Origin: Trichosporon coremiiforme | Taxonomy: Eukaryota > Basidiomycota > Tremellomycetes > Trichosporonales > Trichosporonaceae | Reading direction: 5' to 3' | Length of the DNA stretch: 64,000 bases | Assembly: GCA_039545355.1 (NCBI GenBank) | Contig: BCJJ01000006.1 | Coordinates: 1,054,001 to 1,118,000 of the forward strand | Shown: piece by piece, positions 10,044 to 20,557 of the stretch | How positions within the stretch are numbered: position 1 is the first letter of the stretch | Layout of the letters: each line of letters opens with the position of its first letter | The notes under the pieces: model-generated | The model's database searches: none | Told to the model about the DNA's origin: nothing | The model's input: the letters and a program-made list of their open reading frames with translations, nothing else | Program-made: the position numbers and the translations under genes

Positions 10044-12342
10044 GGCGGAGAGTGCCTCGGGGGAGGTGGCGAGGCGAGGAAGGCGAGGTAAAGGAGGGGT
10101 CCGGAAAGTTGGTGGCGAGAAGAGGATAAGCTTTGGGCGACCAGCTCAGCGGAGTGGACTGGCTGGTGCCCGGAAAGGTCGTGTTGGCGATGCCAAGAGA
10201 GGTGTTGGTGTACCGATAGAGCGGTGGTGAGTGGGTAATCGTGTAGAGAGTGACGAGCAGGAAGGAAGAGAGCTGTAGGGGCTCGCGGGGTGATCAACGT
10301 GCATGCTGCGTCCTGACTGGACTGGTTGTAGTGTCGGCTTCAAGAGGCCTTGCTGTGGTCCCGACTTCTGATCCGATTAGCTTGCGGAGCGCTGGGGTTA
10401 TTAATGGGTGCCACGTGTAAATTAGGATTGGCTAATGGGACGGAGGAATGGGGAGTCAGGATAAAGCAAGGGCGGCCAAGGGGGCAAGAAAGGCAATCAG
10501 GGCTTCGAGTGGGTGGCAAAAATAAGGGTTCGGAGCCAATCACGTGAGGCGACCTCCACCTCTTCAGCGCACCACCGGGTGATGGGCGGTGGATGGGTCG
10601 GGCGTAAAAAGGCGATTGCGGGTCTGGTTGACGTCAGGAAGAGGGCACGCGGCGTGTCACCCTCCGTTCTGGCTGGCCTGGCCACGGAGCGCGTTTTCCG
10701 TGAGTTCACGCCGTCCACTCCGGAGACCAAGACGCATCGTCAGCTCCGACACACTCAGGTCCTCCGTACCCTTCATGCCGTCATGCGCTGCACGGGCCCT
10801 GGCCATGAGACGCTGGAATGCACACCGCTCATCACACAGCGCGACGCAAAACGCGGTGTCAACTCTGCAGTCACAGTGGGACCTGGCGTCTTGCCCGATC
10901 ACCCACGTGCTAGGCCTGATCGATGCGGCTGCCCGCCGAGCCGGACCAGGAACATCCCGCCCACGGCCTGGGAACGACACAACCAAACACGTTCGAACCG
11001 TAAACATGCTCGCTATCGCGCTATCATACTGCAGTTCACACGGAGGACGCGTTGGTCTCCTCAATGCTTGGCACGTCAGGTCATGGTGGACGCAGCGGAT
11101 CTGGCCGAGAGTGTCGGTTTGCGGAACGTGGCTCCATGAGCAAGAAGGTGCTTGCATGAGTAAGACACTGCTGAACAAATCGGTTCGCAGCAGAGACCTG
11201 CTGGAAGCTAACGTCGAACGTCGTGCATGAGCCGACCGAGGACGCTTTCCGTATTCATTCGTCACATGCTCTAGATGAAACTGTCGTCATTCCATAGCTT
11301 CCAGCATTCGTCTTCGGCGTACTAGTGCAATTAATGCCTGATGACGCTCCAGATGGAAGCGCCTTTGCACTGGTGTGCCCCTGCTTGAGGAGGGTTCCTC
11401 CCTCAAATCGCCGCCACCACCCAGACGCGTATACGATCACACATCCCACGAGCACAGCCAACCACCTTCAGATACCATCACATGCATGCACAAGCTGTGT
11501 AATGTCATTCACAGAACATCCTAGCACCCCATCAGCGTCTCAGCTACCCAGGAAGTGATGCATGACCCAGATCCGGCAATTTTCAAGACTTTCTGTGTAT
11601 TTCGGTGCAAAAGCCACAACCCAGTGGCATGCCGCTCACACGGGTGGTAACGTCCCCTAGAGTTCATACTGTAGGCTCTATCACCGTGCGCGCATCAGTA
11701 CTGCATACGTGGTGAAACATCGGTCGTACTCGAGTGCAACGCTGCCGATGGCTGGCTGGTCAGTACACACAAAGCTGCGCATCTGGCAGGGTCCCACTCA
11801 GTACACGCGCGTACGAGGGCGTGGAGGACTGCCAAACAGACCAGATGCCTAGCAGGCCAGGTCACTCCCAGAAAGAGGTCGTCCCCCATCTCCCAGGGGG
11901 AGCGGAGCTCAGCCTAGACTCCGGCACCTCCTGAGTTGCGCGCAGCACATAGTGGCAGAGCACAAGGACCAGCCCAGGCTGTCTAGCATGCCTCACCTCG
12001 CGCTGAGGTTCACTTGATGTGCGAACCTCCCTGCCAGAAAACCAGCAGACCGAAGACGTCAGAGTGCGCTCTGTGTGAAGACATCCATTTTGGGCATCGT
12101 ACCAGCGCTCCTCGCCCTCTTCGCAGAACACTCTCGCACTCCGTTCGCTCTCCACGACCTCCAAAGGTGCGTTCCTCTCCGACTTGATGAGTGCTCGCCA
12201 TTGTTCCCGGCGAGTACATAGCCCGCTTCTCTTGACATTCTCCTCCTCACCAGCCAGTTTTTCCTCTCCGCCTTCCACTCTAACCGCTTACTCCAAACTC
12301 TACCCTCGATTATCGAACCCCGCTCCAAGAACAACCAGCACA
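10044..12342. other. 2.3-kb region without a supported gene
   Basis: Several overlapping open frames of 200 or so codons exist on both strands (for example 10513-11139 plus and 10657-11265 minus). None shows a domain, signal peptide or splice structure, and they overlap each other in GC-rich DNA. The last 150 bp form the pyrimidine-rich leader of the zinc-ribbon gene. Confidence 0.4.
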
Positions 12343-12587
12343 ATGTCGAACAACCAGGACAAGAAGGAAGAAGAGCCCAAGGTGTACTACTACTGCTCCG
12401 AATGCGGCTGTACAGTTTACCTCGACTACGCACAGGGTCGTGACAAGGGCGACCCTTGTATCACCTGTGAGTTTCTACTTCCCTCAGTCTAGCACACATA
12501 GGAGACACCGGAGGAAACCTGACACCAGGCGTCTACACCCAGAAAGACGACTCGTCCTCATCCGAGGAGGAGGAGGAGGAGGAGTAG
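12343..12587 (+). CDS. Zinc-ribbon microprotein with acidic tail
   Basis: Two exons, 12343-12466 and 12529-12587, are joined across a 62-nt intron (GTGAGT donor, CTGAC branch) and give 60 aa. The core is YYYCSECGCTVYLD followed by DPCITC, two CxxC pairs about 20 residues apart, the geometry of a treble-clef or zinc-ribbon knuckle. The last Cys codon is created by the splice itself, so splicing is needed to complete the second pair. The tail is Asp/Ser-rich, ending in seven Glu. The shape recalls small RNA-polymerase or elongation zinc ribbons (Rpb12, Elf1), but the sequence matches neither, so function is unknown. The leader contains no earlier ATG close by. Confidence 0.7.
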
Positions 12588-12741
12588 GCGGGGTGATTGC
12601 AAATCGCCCTAGTCAAAGTCCTGTCCTGCAGGCCCAGGACTCCTCCTCGGAGGGGTCTGGTAAGCAACCACCCACTCATATGACTATATAGCAAGATGTG
12701 AATGTACATTAGTAAAACCCTAACTATCGGAGCAACAGGCG

Positions 12742-12931
12742 NNNNNNNNNNNNNNNNNNNNNNNNNNNNNNNNNNNNNNNNNNNNNNNNNNNNNNNNNNN
12801 NNNNNNNNNNNNNNNNNNNNNNNNNNNNNNNNNNNNNNNNNNNNNNNNNNNNNNNNNNNNNNNNNNNNNNNNNNNNNNNNNNNNNNNNNNNNNNNNNNNN
12901 NNNNNNNNNNNNNNNNNNNNNNNNNNNNNNN
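12742..12931. other. Assembly gap (190 N)
   Basis: An unbroken run of N lies here. The flanks show no shared repeat that would explain the gap, so its true size is unknown. Confidence 1.
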
Positions 12932-14156
12932 GTAGGTGGGTTACTGGTGAACACGGGCTCTGATGGACTTGGCTCGCTGGCTTGGGACTTTGGTAAGGCA
13001 AAGTGGACAGATGTGCTGGGTTGGAGTTCGGCGCGACCTCGTTTCAAGCCTCCGCTGCCTCTAATTACGTATTTTCTCTGCAGACAGACGTTGCCCATCA
13101 CTGTGTGTGCCGTAAGGTGCATCTTGCTAGATCCCTGGACGATAACAGATTCATTTGTTGCCGCTGTCCACCACCGAGCCCTCCAACTCGCAACCCGCAT
13201 TTCGTGCACGCAACAACCTTCCATGCATCAGCAGCAGCTCATGGTACAATATAACATTAGCTCTGCTGAACATGCACCTTCTTGATGCATGCATGGAACT
13301 CGTGGATTGATGGCGACTGATGGACCTCGCCTTCCTCGCGCCAGGGGCCGGATGTGAAACGCACAGATCCTGCCACACTCACCTCGTGTCGTCGTGCTCA
13401 CCAGATCAGATCGTCACTGAGTTCCCTCTGCTCTCCCTCCTTCACTTCCAGTAATCATAGCTACACACTGTGCACCGCTTTACCGCTGCATACCTATACA
13501 TCCGCTCCGCTACCGGGTGCACGCCTATCCCCACCATGACAGAATGTATCAACACATCCACGTCTAGAACATCCTTTCCAAGCCTCATCAATCCACGAGA
13601 CCGACGACGGTGAGTTGGACGGCCTTTAAAGCTCTTCATTGGCTTCCCCACCTTCACACCTCCCGGTTCAACTCCGTCACCGGCTCGATCATGGTCTCGA
13701 CCTCGTCGACTGCCCCAACTTCCAGTGTCCCCCTCTCTCTGCTGCCTCTGCGGACGGCTCCCAACCCTATGGCTTCGACTACAGCTTGATTCCAACAAGA
13801 GTAGGATGACAGCGTCGACGTCGAGTGGCGAGTGGCTGCCCACACATTCGCGGCCACCTCCACCCTTGCACCACTCCGATGAACTGGACATCGTTGCTGC
13901 CGCCGTTGACTCCTCCGTCCACTACGGAAGTCGCACTTCTCACCTCGCCCCACCGGTTACTCGCATTGAAGGGACCAAGGCGAAGCATCGCCAGATTAGC
14001 CCCGGCCTCCTCACCCAGTCTGGCACCAGCAGCAACTCCAACGACACTTCGGCCGTTGTCGCCGGCGCCCTCGATTTGTAGGCGGTGAAGATGGCGAGGC
14101 TCTCGGGGCGCTCGTGTTGGTGCGCTGCTCCTCTGTGGCCAAGCCATGCATTGTCT

Positions 14157-15258
14157 GTGAGTCATCACCTGCTATTCCGGATTGCTGACGCCAGGCGTGT
14201 GGGCCTGTGCTTTCACGAATGGGGTGTCGGGGTCGCGGGCTGGATGGGCTGGATCGGAGCAGCTGACGGCCACCGGCTCCTAGCCGGCCATGGTTTGTGT
14301 GTGGGTGTTCACGGTCGCAGCTGCGTTGAACCCTGCAAGCTGACTCCAGGTATGTGGGCCCAACACGGTTAGCGTAAATCGAAACTCTGGGTTGAAGGGC
14401 CCGTCGGGCTCGCCGGGAAGCTCCGCCGGATACTCCTTGCGGTGGGGAGATGCTCGACGGCGCCCCGTGTTGTGGGGAAGTTCTCGCTTGGTCTGCGGTC
14501 TATGAGTCTTGCTCACATTCAGCTACATGCAGACAGCAGAAAGCTGACAACAGGCACGTGGGCTCCATGTCCTGCATGGGTTGCCTGGGGAAAGAGCTTG
14601 TACGCGGAGCGACTGGTCTTCGAAGGACGCCTGGGCAGGCCAGAATGTCCTCATCCCGCCGCTTGTGGCCGTTGCCATTTGCAGCCCGCTTGTGAGTCGT
14701 CCTCATATTCAGTTACGTGAAGACCGCAGACTGAGCTGACGACAGGTGCATGGAGTACATGGACTCATAAATGGACGCCCCGTGTCAGTGAGTCACTCAC
14801 TTGCAGCTGCTCACTGACCGAGTTTTAAGCTAACCCCAGATACGCCCTCGTCAAACGCAAATTGTGTCAGATCCGGGCCTGACGCTCGACTGCCTTTCAG
14901 CCGATCGCCAGGGTTACCGCCACAAGAGACACGCCACCGCCCTGATTGCCGTTACGGGAGGCACTGAGTTGCTTATGCGTCCTTGCAATCATGTATCTCA
15001 ACCATTGACCGAGGGAGTGGCGAACTGCCTCTATGCCCTCCCATCGGTGGCTTGTGCAAGTGCGCCACCATTATCGATGCCTTGCGTGTGAGTTCATCCC
15101 TTGCGTCTTCCAGCTTCGCGCTGTCTATTGTACAAGCTGACAACAGGGGATGTTCGCGGGCTGCTGGGCCCAATAATTGGATGGGCTGCTGGTGCTTCTG
15201 CTGCTGTTGGTGCTTGCGCTGGGTCTGCTGCTGGTGCTGCTGCTGTTGGTGTGAATAG
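14157..15258 (+). pseudogene. Possible decayed multi-exon gene with duplicated exon-intron modules
   Basis: At least five intron-like segments (14157-14194, 14502-14553, 14692-14745, 14788-14839, 15088-15146) each end in a CTGAC/CTAAC branch site and AG. Between them, 14554-14691, 14746-14787 and 14840-15087 are open in one continuous phase for about 142 codons, including a hydrophobic stretch (NVLIPPLVAVAICSPL). The next exon stops at 15176 or 15258 depending on the donor. Upstream, the 14502 intron has ATGAGT where its near-copy at 14692 has GTGAGT, and no start codon joins the open exons. This suggests loss of function, or an upstream part I could not reconstruct. No domain is recognised. 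Confidence 0.35.
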
Positions 15259-15300
15259 GACCATCGGTGCCACTGTTAGTTGCTGGTGCTGCTGAGTAGC

Positions 15301-16691
15301 ACGGGAGGTATCAGTGCTCGGACCAAAGTCTGACTCTCTCATGGCCCAGGTCCCGGTCGGAGCCCTTAAACAATGGGGCGAACTTCCTAATCCGAACATG
15401 GAATCGCATGTTTGAATTCTCGTCGCTAGGACTTGAGTCTGACTGTCCGGTGGTTTTGACCACTGGAGCATGGAACACCCGTATTCATTGGGGCTCCAAA
15501 GGCACTCGCATAGGTGGCTTAGTCGACGATGCGGCCGCCCGCCCCCCTCCTCAACTACACCGCATCGGCAGCCGCACAGAGGGCAAAGATCGACCTTAAC
15601 CAGCGACCACAAGGTCACGCCTCACATCGATCCCACTGAACACGAGGTCGCGACGTTCGTCGCCACGTCTATTCAATTTCAGGCCATCAAAAAGAGGGTC
15701 TAACCTCCTCTCAAGCAATAGCATGCTCAGCGATGTGCGAGTTGCTGCAATTTCCAGTCGCCCTAAATTTGTCAGGCCAGAAATGCAGATTATCCTCAAT
15801 ATTCACGTAAATCTGAAAATTCACTGATGCATGCAATACTTCATGGAGAACGTAGACCATGATAGGCCGGAAGAGGATGGGTCTTCGAAGCTGTTAATGC
15901 ACAGCGGGTGCTGGTACCGGTGTCTAGCGAAGACACAGGTCTGAAAGTCTGAACCCCCCCCCCCCATTGTCCATCACAGTCCACCGTGCCAGCGTACGGG
16001 AAAGCGGCGGTCCCCAGCCAGCCAGCATCAGTCGGGGGAGAGACAGGGAGCTTGATTGGCGTCATCATCCGCACTCTCGCTCAATTTGCACCTTACGACG
16101 CGAGGGTTTTCGACCGTGGTTACCGTCTCGCGGCGCCGATCTATCAGCCCGGAACAGCCATCCTATCGGAACCACCACGGACAAGCTTGCGGCCGCCCAT
16201 GCGCCACACCTTCCCGCACTTACACACTACTTGCCTTACAAAGTCAGACGATGTCCGCCACGAGTGTGCTCTGGTACCGCTGATGCCCGTGGTTTTGCCA
16301 AAACCGGAGATTCGTGCGCCGCCTCCTCCAGTTCTCGTACCCATCCACACACTTTCGCTCCTTTGCATCAGGCGCGCACAACCCTGACAGTGCCGAATGT
16401 GCGCAGAACGCGTTCGCAAGTTGTGTCATCTGTGCTTCAGCTTCGAAGCCGTCGGCCGAGAGAGCGGTATAAGACGTGAAGGTGTATCTTCTCGCTGTCT
16501 ACCTAGCTCTTGCAGCTTCCTCAGCTTCATTCCCGCCGCCGCCCTCCAACTCCTCCGCCTTCAACATTTACTCTCCAACACCATCACCTCTTACGCGCTG
16601 GTCAAGTCCCAGCGACATCTCACTTGAACTCCTTGCACATTGCGACTCGCTATTTCACTGCTCCTTCTCGACGCACTTAGCAAAGTCAACA
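15301..16691. other. Intergenic with a poly-C tract
   Basis: No gene was seen. A run of 12 C lies at 15954-15965. The stretch from about 16295 belongs to the upstream flank of the duplicated orphan gene and contains its TATA box. Confidence 0.45.
16468..16473 (+). promoter_or_regulatory. TATA box of orphan gene copy 1
   Basis: TATAAG lies in the context GAGAGCGGTATAAGA. It matches the promoter of the second copy (GAGAGCCGTATAAGA near 19376-19391), so it was duplicated with the gene. Confidence 0.6.
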
Positions 16692-17114
16692 ATGGTCCCC
16701 GGTTCTGGCAGCGACGAGCCCGCCAAGATCGCCTCGCAAAATTTGGAGAGGGCTACCGCTGGTGGCCTAATTCCTTACGAGAGGCGTCAAGCAACCGCTC
16801 AGGCTTTTCATCCGGAGATGGACCATGTCTACCTTGCCTTCATCATGGCGCTGTACTACCGTGGGTGCATTCCGGCGCACGACCACAACGTTGAAGAAGC
16901 CCACAGGGCGTGGAAAGAGATCCTCGAACGCTGCGAGAAGTATGGCCAGGCGCAGGTGGACCCCTGGAACTTGGAAGTTCAAGGGAAGGAGAACTGGTAC
17001 ATTTTCCACCGCGACGCCGCCACCAACTTGCGCGAGACCTCCCTTCGCGCTGACCAGGCGTACATCGACACGTTTGTCGAGGTTTGGGAGCGCAAGCGGT
17101 CGTCTCGTCAGTAG
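16692..17114 (+). CDS. Orphan 140-aa protein, copy 1 of a local duplication
   Basis: This single-exon product of 140 aa is rich in charged and aromatic residues and predicted helical, with no signal peptide or membrane segment. The frame extends upstream from a GTG at 16476, but the first ATG after the TATA box is at 16692, preceded by a long leader of about 190 nt. A diverged paralog at about 19652-20085 shares the pattern QNL-x2-AT early and [RA]-ADQ-x-Y-[IV]-x2-F-[VM]-E near the end. No family is recognised. A Tc1/mariner-type transposon begins 43 bp after the stop, probably within the 3' untranslated region, where it could alter transcript ends. Confidence 0.55.
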   Translation: MVPGSGSDEPAKIASQNLERATAGGLIPYERRQATAQAFHPEMDHVYLAFIMALYYRGCIPAHDHNVEEAHRAWKEILERCEKYGQAQVDPWNLEVQGKENWYIFHRDAATNLRETSLRADQAYIDTFVEVWERKRSSRQ

Positions 17115-17156
17115 ACAAATAGGTGGGATTGAAGGCGCCGATGATTATGCTGACGC

Positions 17157-17185
17157 TAAACTAGGGTCACAGGTTAAGTCGAACG
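17157..17185 (+). repeat. Left terminal inverted repeat
   Basis: It begins TAAACTAGGGTCACAGG and is identical over 29 bases to the reverse complement of 18889-18917. Confidence 0.95.
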
Positions 17186-17332
17186 AGTGGTGCCACAAAC
17201 GAGGCCGTGAACTGTCGACCTCGCTGCAACCACGAATAACTCATGCATATGCATGTTTCTTGCTCTATAAACAGTTGTTCCACGTGCATGGGAGTCTTGG
17301 TAACCTATATACGAAGCATGGTGCACCTGGGA

Positions 17333-18473
17333 TCAATACTTAATGTGTCCTCCATTAGCAGAGATGGTGTCCTTGATCCTGTTAGGCATGGACATGATAA
17401 GTCGGTCGATCTCATTCTGATCATAGGTGTTCCAGAGCTCCGTAGCGGCAGCGAATAGCCCCTCCTGGGTGGTGGGACGAGGGTTGAGACGGGCCAGGCG
17501 GCGCTTGAGGTTGCTCCAAAGGTTCTCAATGGGGTTGAGGCAAGGAGAGCAGGGAGGGTGAGGCAGGAAGCGCATGCCAAGTTGCTCTGCCTTGCCACGG
17601 GTGGCCTTGGCTGTGTGGACGACAGCGTTGTCCTCTACAACCCAGGGCAAGCCATAACCACGCCACTGAGTCTTGACACGCTTCCAGCAATCAAACAACT
17701 CCTTCTCAGTCACCTGGGTGCGATAGATGGCCGCATTGACTCCCTTGCGCTTGGAGGTCGACTGGGAGGTGTCAAACCACACCAGCTTCGACTTGCCGCC
17801 ATACCAGATAGCCCCCCAGCACATAATCGACCCACAGCTCGATCTGGAGGTGTACTGGATGTACCTGAGTGTCAGCACTCTTCCACAGCATGTAGAACGT
17901 CAGGAAAGACACTCACCGCTCATTGGCACGGTCAGAACCGATGGGGCGCGTCACATATGCTCTGTGGAGCTGGTCAATGTAGAGAGGGACCTCGTCACAG
18001 AAGATCACCTTCCTCCACTCTTGGAAGAGTCGCTGCTGCTCAAGAGCATAAGCGAGACGCTTCTCCTTGTGAAGGGGGCTTAGATACGGCCGCACAAGAG
18101 CCACAAAGCGGCCATAACCAAGCTGGCGACGTGCACGGCGCAGAGTCATGAGAGAGAGGACAATGTCTCTGTCTGCAAGAGTGTCCAACACCTCACGATT
18201 GCTGGCGAAGGGCTGAGCCTCAAAGACCTCGTAGATCGCTCTGAGGTTGTCGGGAGTGAGCTTGGTGTGGCTGCGGGGGATGCGGATCCCCTGGACAGGG
18301 TTCAGAACAGCCAGAGCAGGTGGAATGAGAGCCTGGAGGCGAGCTAACATCACACAGTAACCCACAGTGCTCTTGGCGACGTTGTACTCCCAGGCGACAG
18401 AGGAATAGCTGCGGTAGCGAGCCAAGGACGCAATCTTGGCGCGGCGGCGAGGTGTGAGGCAAGGGCGAGGCAT
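17333..18473 (-). CDS. Tc1/mariner-like transposase, two exons
   Basis: The exons are 18473-17917 and 17864-17333, giving 362 aa. The 52-nt intron has a GTGAGT donor and a CTGAC branch. The N-terminus carries a helix-turn-helix DNA-binding region (RRRAKIASLARYRSYSSVAW and following residues). The catalytic triad is visible: the first Asp in VIFCDEVPLYID, the second in VVEDNAVVHTAK, and the Glu in NPIENLW, with 34 residues between the second Asp and the Glu (DD34E). The usual PP-x-SPDLNPIE block reads PPCSPCLNPIE, a Cys replacing the common Asp that is not itself catalytic. The frame also opens 16 codons earlier, but only from a GTG. No stop or frameshift interrupts the gene, so it may be active. 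Confidence 0.93.
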
Positions 18474-18888
18474 AGCTGCAAGTTCTGATGAGGTAGAGCT
18501 GTTGTGGAAGAGAAGTGGCACTCAAGGAGGCTTATATGCCACAAAGATGGACAGTCGGACGGACTCCGCTGCCGATATGCATGGTTTCGACTCAATTCTT
18601 GGATTTTCCAAAAGCCCAGCTTCGGAGCTTGATACATGAAAGATTTGGGGCAAGCACAGGCCTCGGTGGCTGAGATCTAGGGCGATAAGGAGGGTGGTGA
18701 CATGCAGCTTTATTGTGGTGGTGTGGTGGCCAGTATGCACGGTGCGCTCTGCAGCTCCATTTGTCCGAGCTGCCAAGCATTCCTTTCGGCTCTACGCGGA
18801 GTTTCTAGGCATAAAGAGTACCGTTGCATGAGTTATGGATCAGAACATGAGCCACGGCGAGGTTGACGATGACGGGACCGTGCGCATC

Positions 18889-18917
18889 CGTTCGACTTAA
18901 CCTGTGACCCTAGTTTA
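18889..18917 (-). repeat. Right terminal inverted repeat
   Basis: This is the exact inverted copy of 17157-17185 and ends in the TA target-site duplication. Confidence 0.95.
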
Positions 18918-19384
18918 CAGGCTTCGACTCTCAGCACCCTCAACGGCCACCCGGAGCCCTACTCGTAGTGCCAACGATCTAGTTAGTTTCTGGTGACGCA
19001 CAAAAAGGTCTGGCCTCTGCACGGCACCACGGTGTACGCCTCCCCACAAAAATGACTTGCTTTCGCTCTTTGTACTTCTTCATGTATAGACTTGCTATAC
19101 CATTCTGGCCGCTGCCCACGAGACTGAGGAGATGTCACCTACTACTCACATATTCTGCACCGTTCGCGACTGTGGACATGACCCTGGCCGTACCACCGGA
19201 ACACTCAAGGGCTGGCCGGAAGGGGAGATTCGCACGCCGTATTGCGCACCTCTCGCTCCCATCAACGCACCTCCGCACCGCTGCAGCAGATACCTACGCA
19301 GCTGGCTCCTCCCAGAGTGCGTCGCATGCTCTTGCAAGTCGTCTCATATGTGCTGTGTTTCCAGCTTTCTGACCAAGAGAGCCG

Positions 19385-19390
19385 TATAAG
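19385..19390 (+). promoter_or_regulatory. TATA box of orphan gene copy 2
   Basis: TATAAG in the same GAGAGC context as copy 1. The leader to the likely start at 19652 is about 235 nt, similar to copy 1. Confidence 0.55.
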
Positions 19391-19651
19391 AAGTGGCTAC
19401 CAATGCCTCGTCTTTCTCCAACCCTTGCGGTTATCCACATCTCTTCCACCCCTTCACAACCCCCCTTCCACTGCCTTCGTTCCTCCTCATTTCGTCTCAT
19501 CTTCGCACTATACCGATCCCAACCGAGTCAACTCTGCACAAGCTCTTCTCGTTCAGCGCCTGCCGCCCCTCGCAGCATTTCCAACTCCACCTTCGCAGCG
19601 GCCTCTGAAGCCCGGCATTCATTTGCACACTACTCCCTTCAGCCGACCCCC

Positions 19652-20085
19652 ATGCCGCCCTCCTTTTTAGCAAGTATATCCCGTCCAAGGACGCGTGGCA
19701 GAACCTGGCCAAGGCGACCCCTGCGAATGTCGACACCATCCAGAAGCGCTTGGCTGTGGCGAAGTCGATTCATCCTGACAGCAACTGGCTGTGCGATAGC
19801 CTGTTTCATGCGTTCCGCTACCGGGTGGAGATGGGCCAGTACGAGGACGACGTCAAGAACAAGCTCAGGGAGCTGAACGAGTACCGCGCTCTTTCCGAGC
19901 AGCATGGTGCTGCCAAGGCTGGCACCAATGATTTCAAGCTCATACGTCTGGAGAATGCCTACCAGCGCGCGGTTCAGAATGCCGAAAGCTGGAAGGAGTG
20001 GTCCCGCCAAGCCGACCAGCGCTACGTTTCCGCATTCATGGAGGAGGACAGCCTCAGGGGCTTCTACCCTCACCTGGCGAAATGA
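19652..20085 (+). pseudogene. Orphan gene copy 2, probably frameshifted near its start
   Basis: The frame similar to copy 1 is open from 19609 to the TGA at 20085, but contains no ATG before 19831. The ATG at 19652, placed where copy 1 begins, is one base out of frame. The mismatch lies within the T-run at about 19663-19667 between it and the conserved region. Conserved positions include KDAWQNLAKAT early and RQADQRYVSAFMEED late. Either this is a recent frameshift, a homopolymer sequencing error, or translation starts at 19831 to give about 84 aa. Function is unknown. Confidence 0.5.
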
Positions 20086-20312
20086 GTGAATCGATTAACG
20101 GTACCGGTACTTGTGCTGACGCTGTAGGTCGCCACTCCCAGCCACGTGCTCATCGGTCACCAGCGTCCCTAGTCATAGTGCCTCCGATCTAGCGTGCTAC
20201 TGGCGACCACAACAAAATCAGGCCCCTACACGCACTCTCGGTGTACGCCTCCCCCCACAAAAAAGACTTGCTTTCGCTGTTCTCCTTTTCATGTGTATAC
20301 TTTCCATAACCC

Positions 20313-20557
20313 CAGTGCATAGCTAACGAGCGATCTACTCATACTCTCTGTAACATTTGTCGACTTTTGGCGCCGCCCATTGGCAGTCCGGCAAAACCCC
20401 TATAATTCACAGAAATCTCGAAAAAAATGCCGATCAGAAATTGGCTGCTGTGCATCCTTGCCTCAGAGCCCGAAGCCTCCACAAGTCTGTGAGCAGCAGC
20501 CGCGCCTCGAGTCTGTGAACCAACTGCATGCAACGGAACTCCTGTCTCTACATGCTC
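20313..20557. other. Intergenic, nothing recognised
   Basis: A short spacer between the duplicated segment and the 3' end of the membrane protein gene. Confidence 0.5.

Larger units (their letters stand above)
17157..18917 (-). mobile_element. Intact Tc1/mariner-type (DD34E) DNA transposon
   Basis: The element of 1757 bp is bounded by TA dinucleotides at 17157-17158 and 18916-18917, the target duplication expected of this superfamily. Perfect 29-bp inverted repeats (counting the TA) sit at 17157-17185 and 18889-18917. It carries one uninterrupted, intron-containing transposase gene on the minus strand. Everything needed for movement appears present. The paralogous flank of the neighbouring duplicated gene lacks it, showing it arrived after the duplication or segregated from one copy. 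Confidence 0.95.
16295..19104 (+). repeat. Duplicated segment, copy 1 (interrupted by transposon)
   Basis: Promoter, orphan gene and 3' flank are repeated in diverged form at about 19215-20312. Anchors are GGAGATTCG upstream, the GAGAGC-TATAAGA promoter, GCTGACGC in the 3' flank, and GTGTACGCCTCCCC plus GACTTGCTTTCGCT at the end. Copy 1 is split by the 17157-18917 element. Boundaries are approximate. Confidence 0.7.
19215..20312 (+). repeat. Duplicated segment, copy 2 (empty transposon site)
   Basis: Diverged copy of promoter, orphan gene and 3' flank. The site matching the transposon insertion reads GCTGACGCTGTAGG (about 20117-20130) with no element. Boundaries are approximate. Confidence 0.7.

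Noticed and set aside
10513..11265. Overlapping open frames of 200-213 codons on both strands
   Set aside because: They conflict with each other and none has a recognisable motif or splice support.
12711..12721. Telomere-like CCCTAAC next to the gap
   Set aside because: Only a single unit is present, with ordinary sequence on both sides; not a telomere tract.
16476..16691. N-terminal extension of the orphan gene (starts MKVYLL in a hydrophobic frame)
   Set aside because: It would begin with GTG just after the TATA box. No ATG exists there, so the apparent signal peptide is in the leader.
17333..18473. PPCSPCLNPIE reading of the PPxSPDLNPIE block as evidence of an inactive transposase
   Set aside because: The changed Asp is not one of the three catalytic acids. 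The DD34E triad and both terminal repeats are intact.
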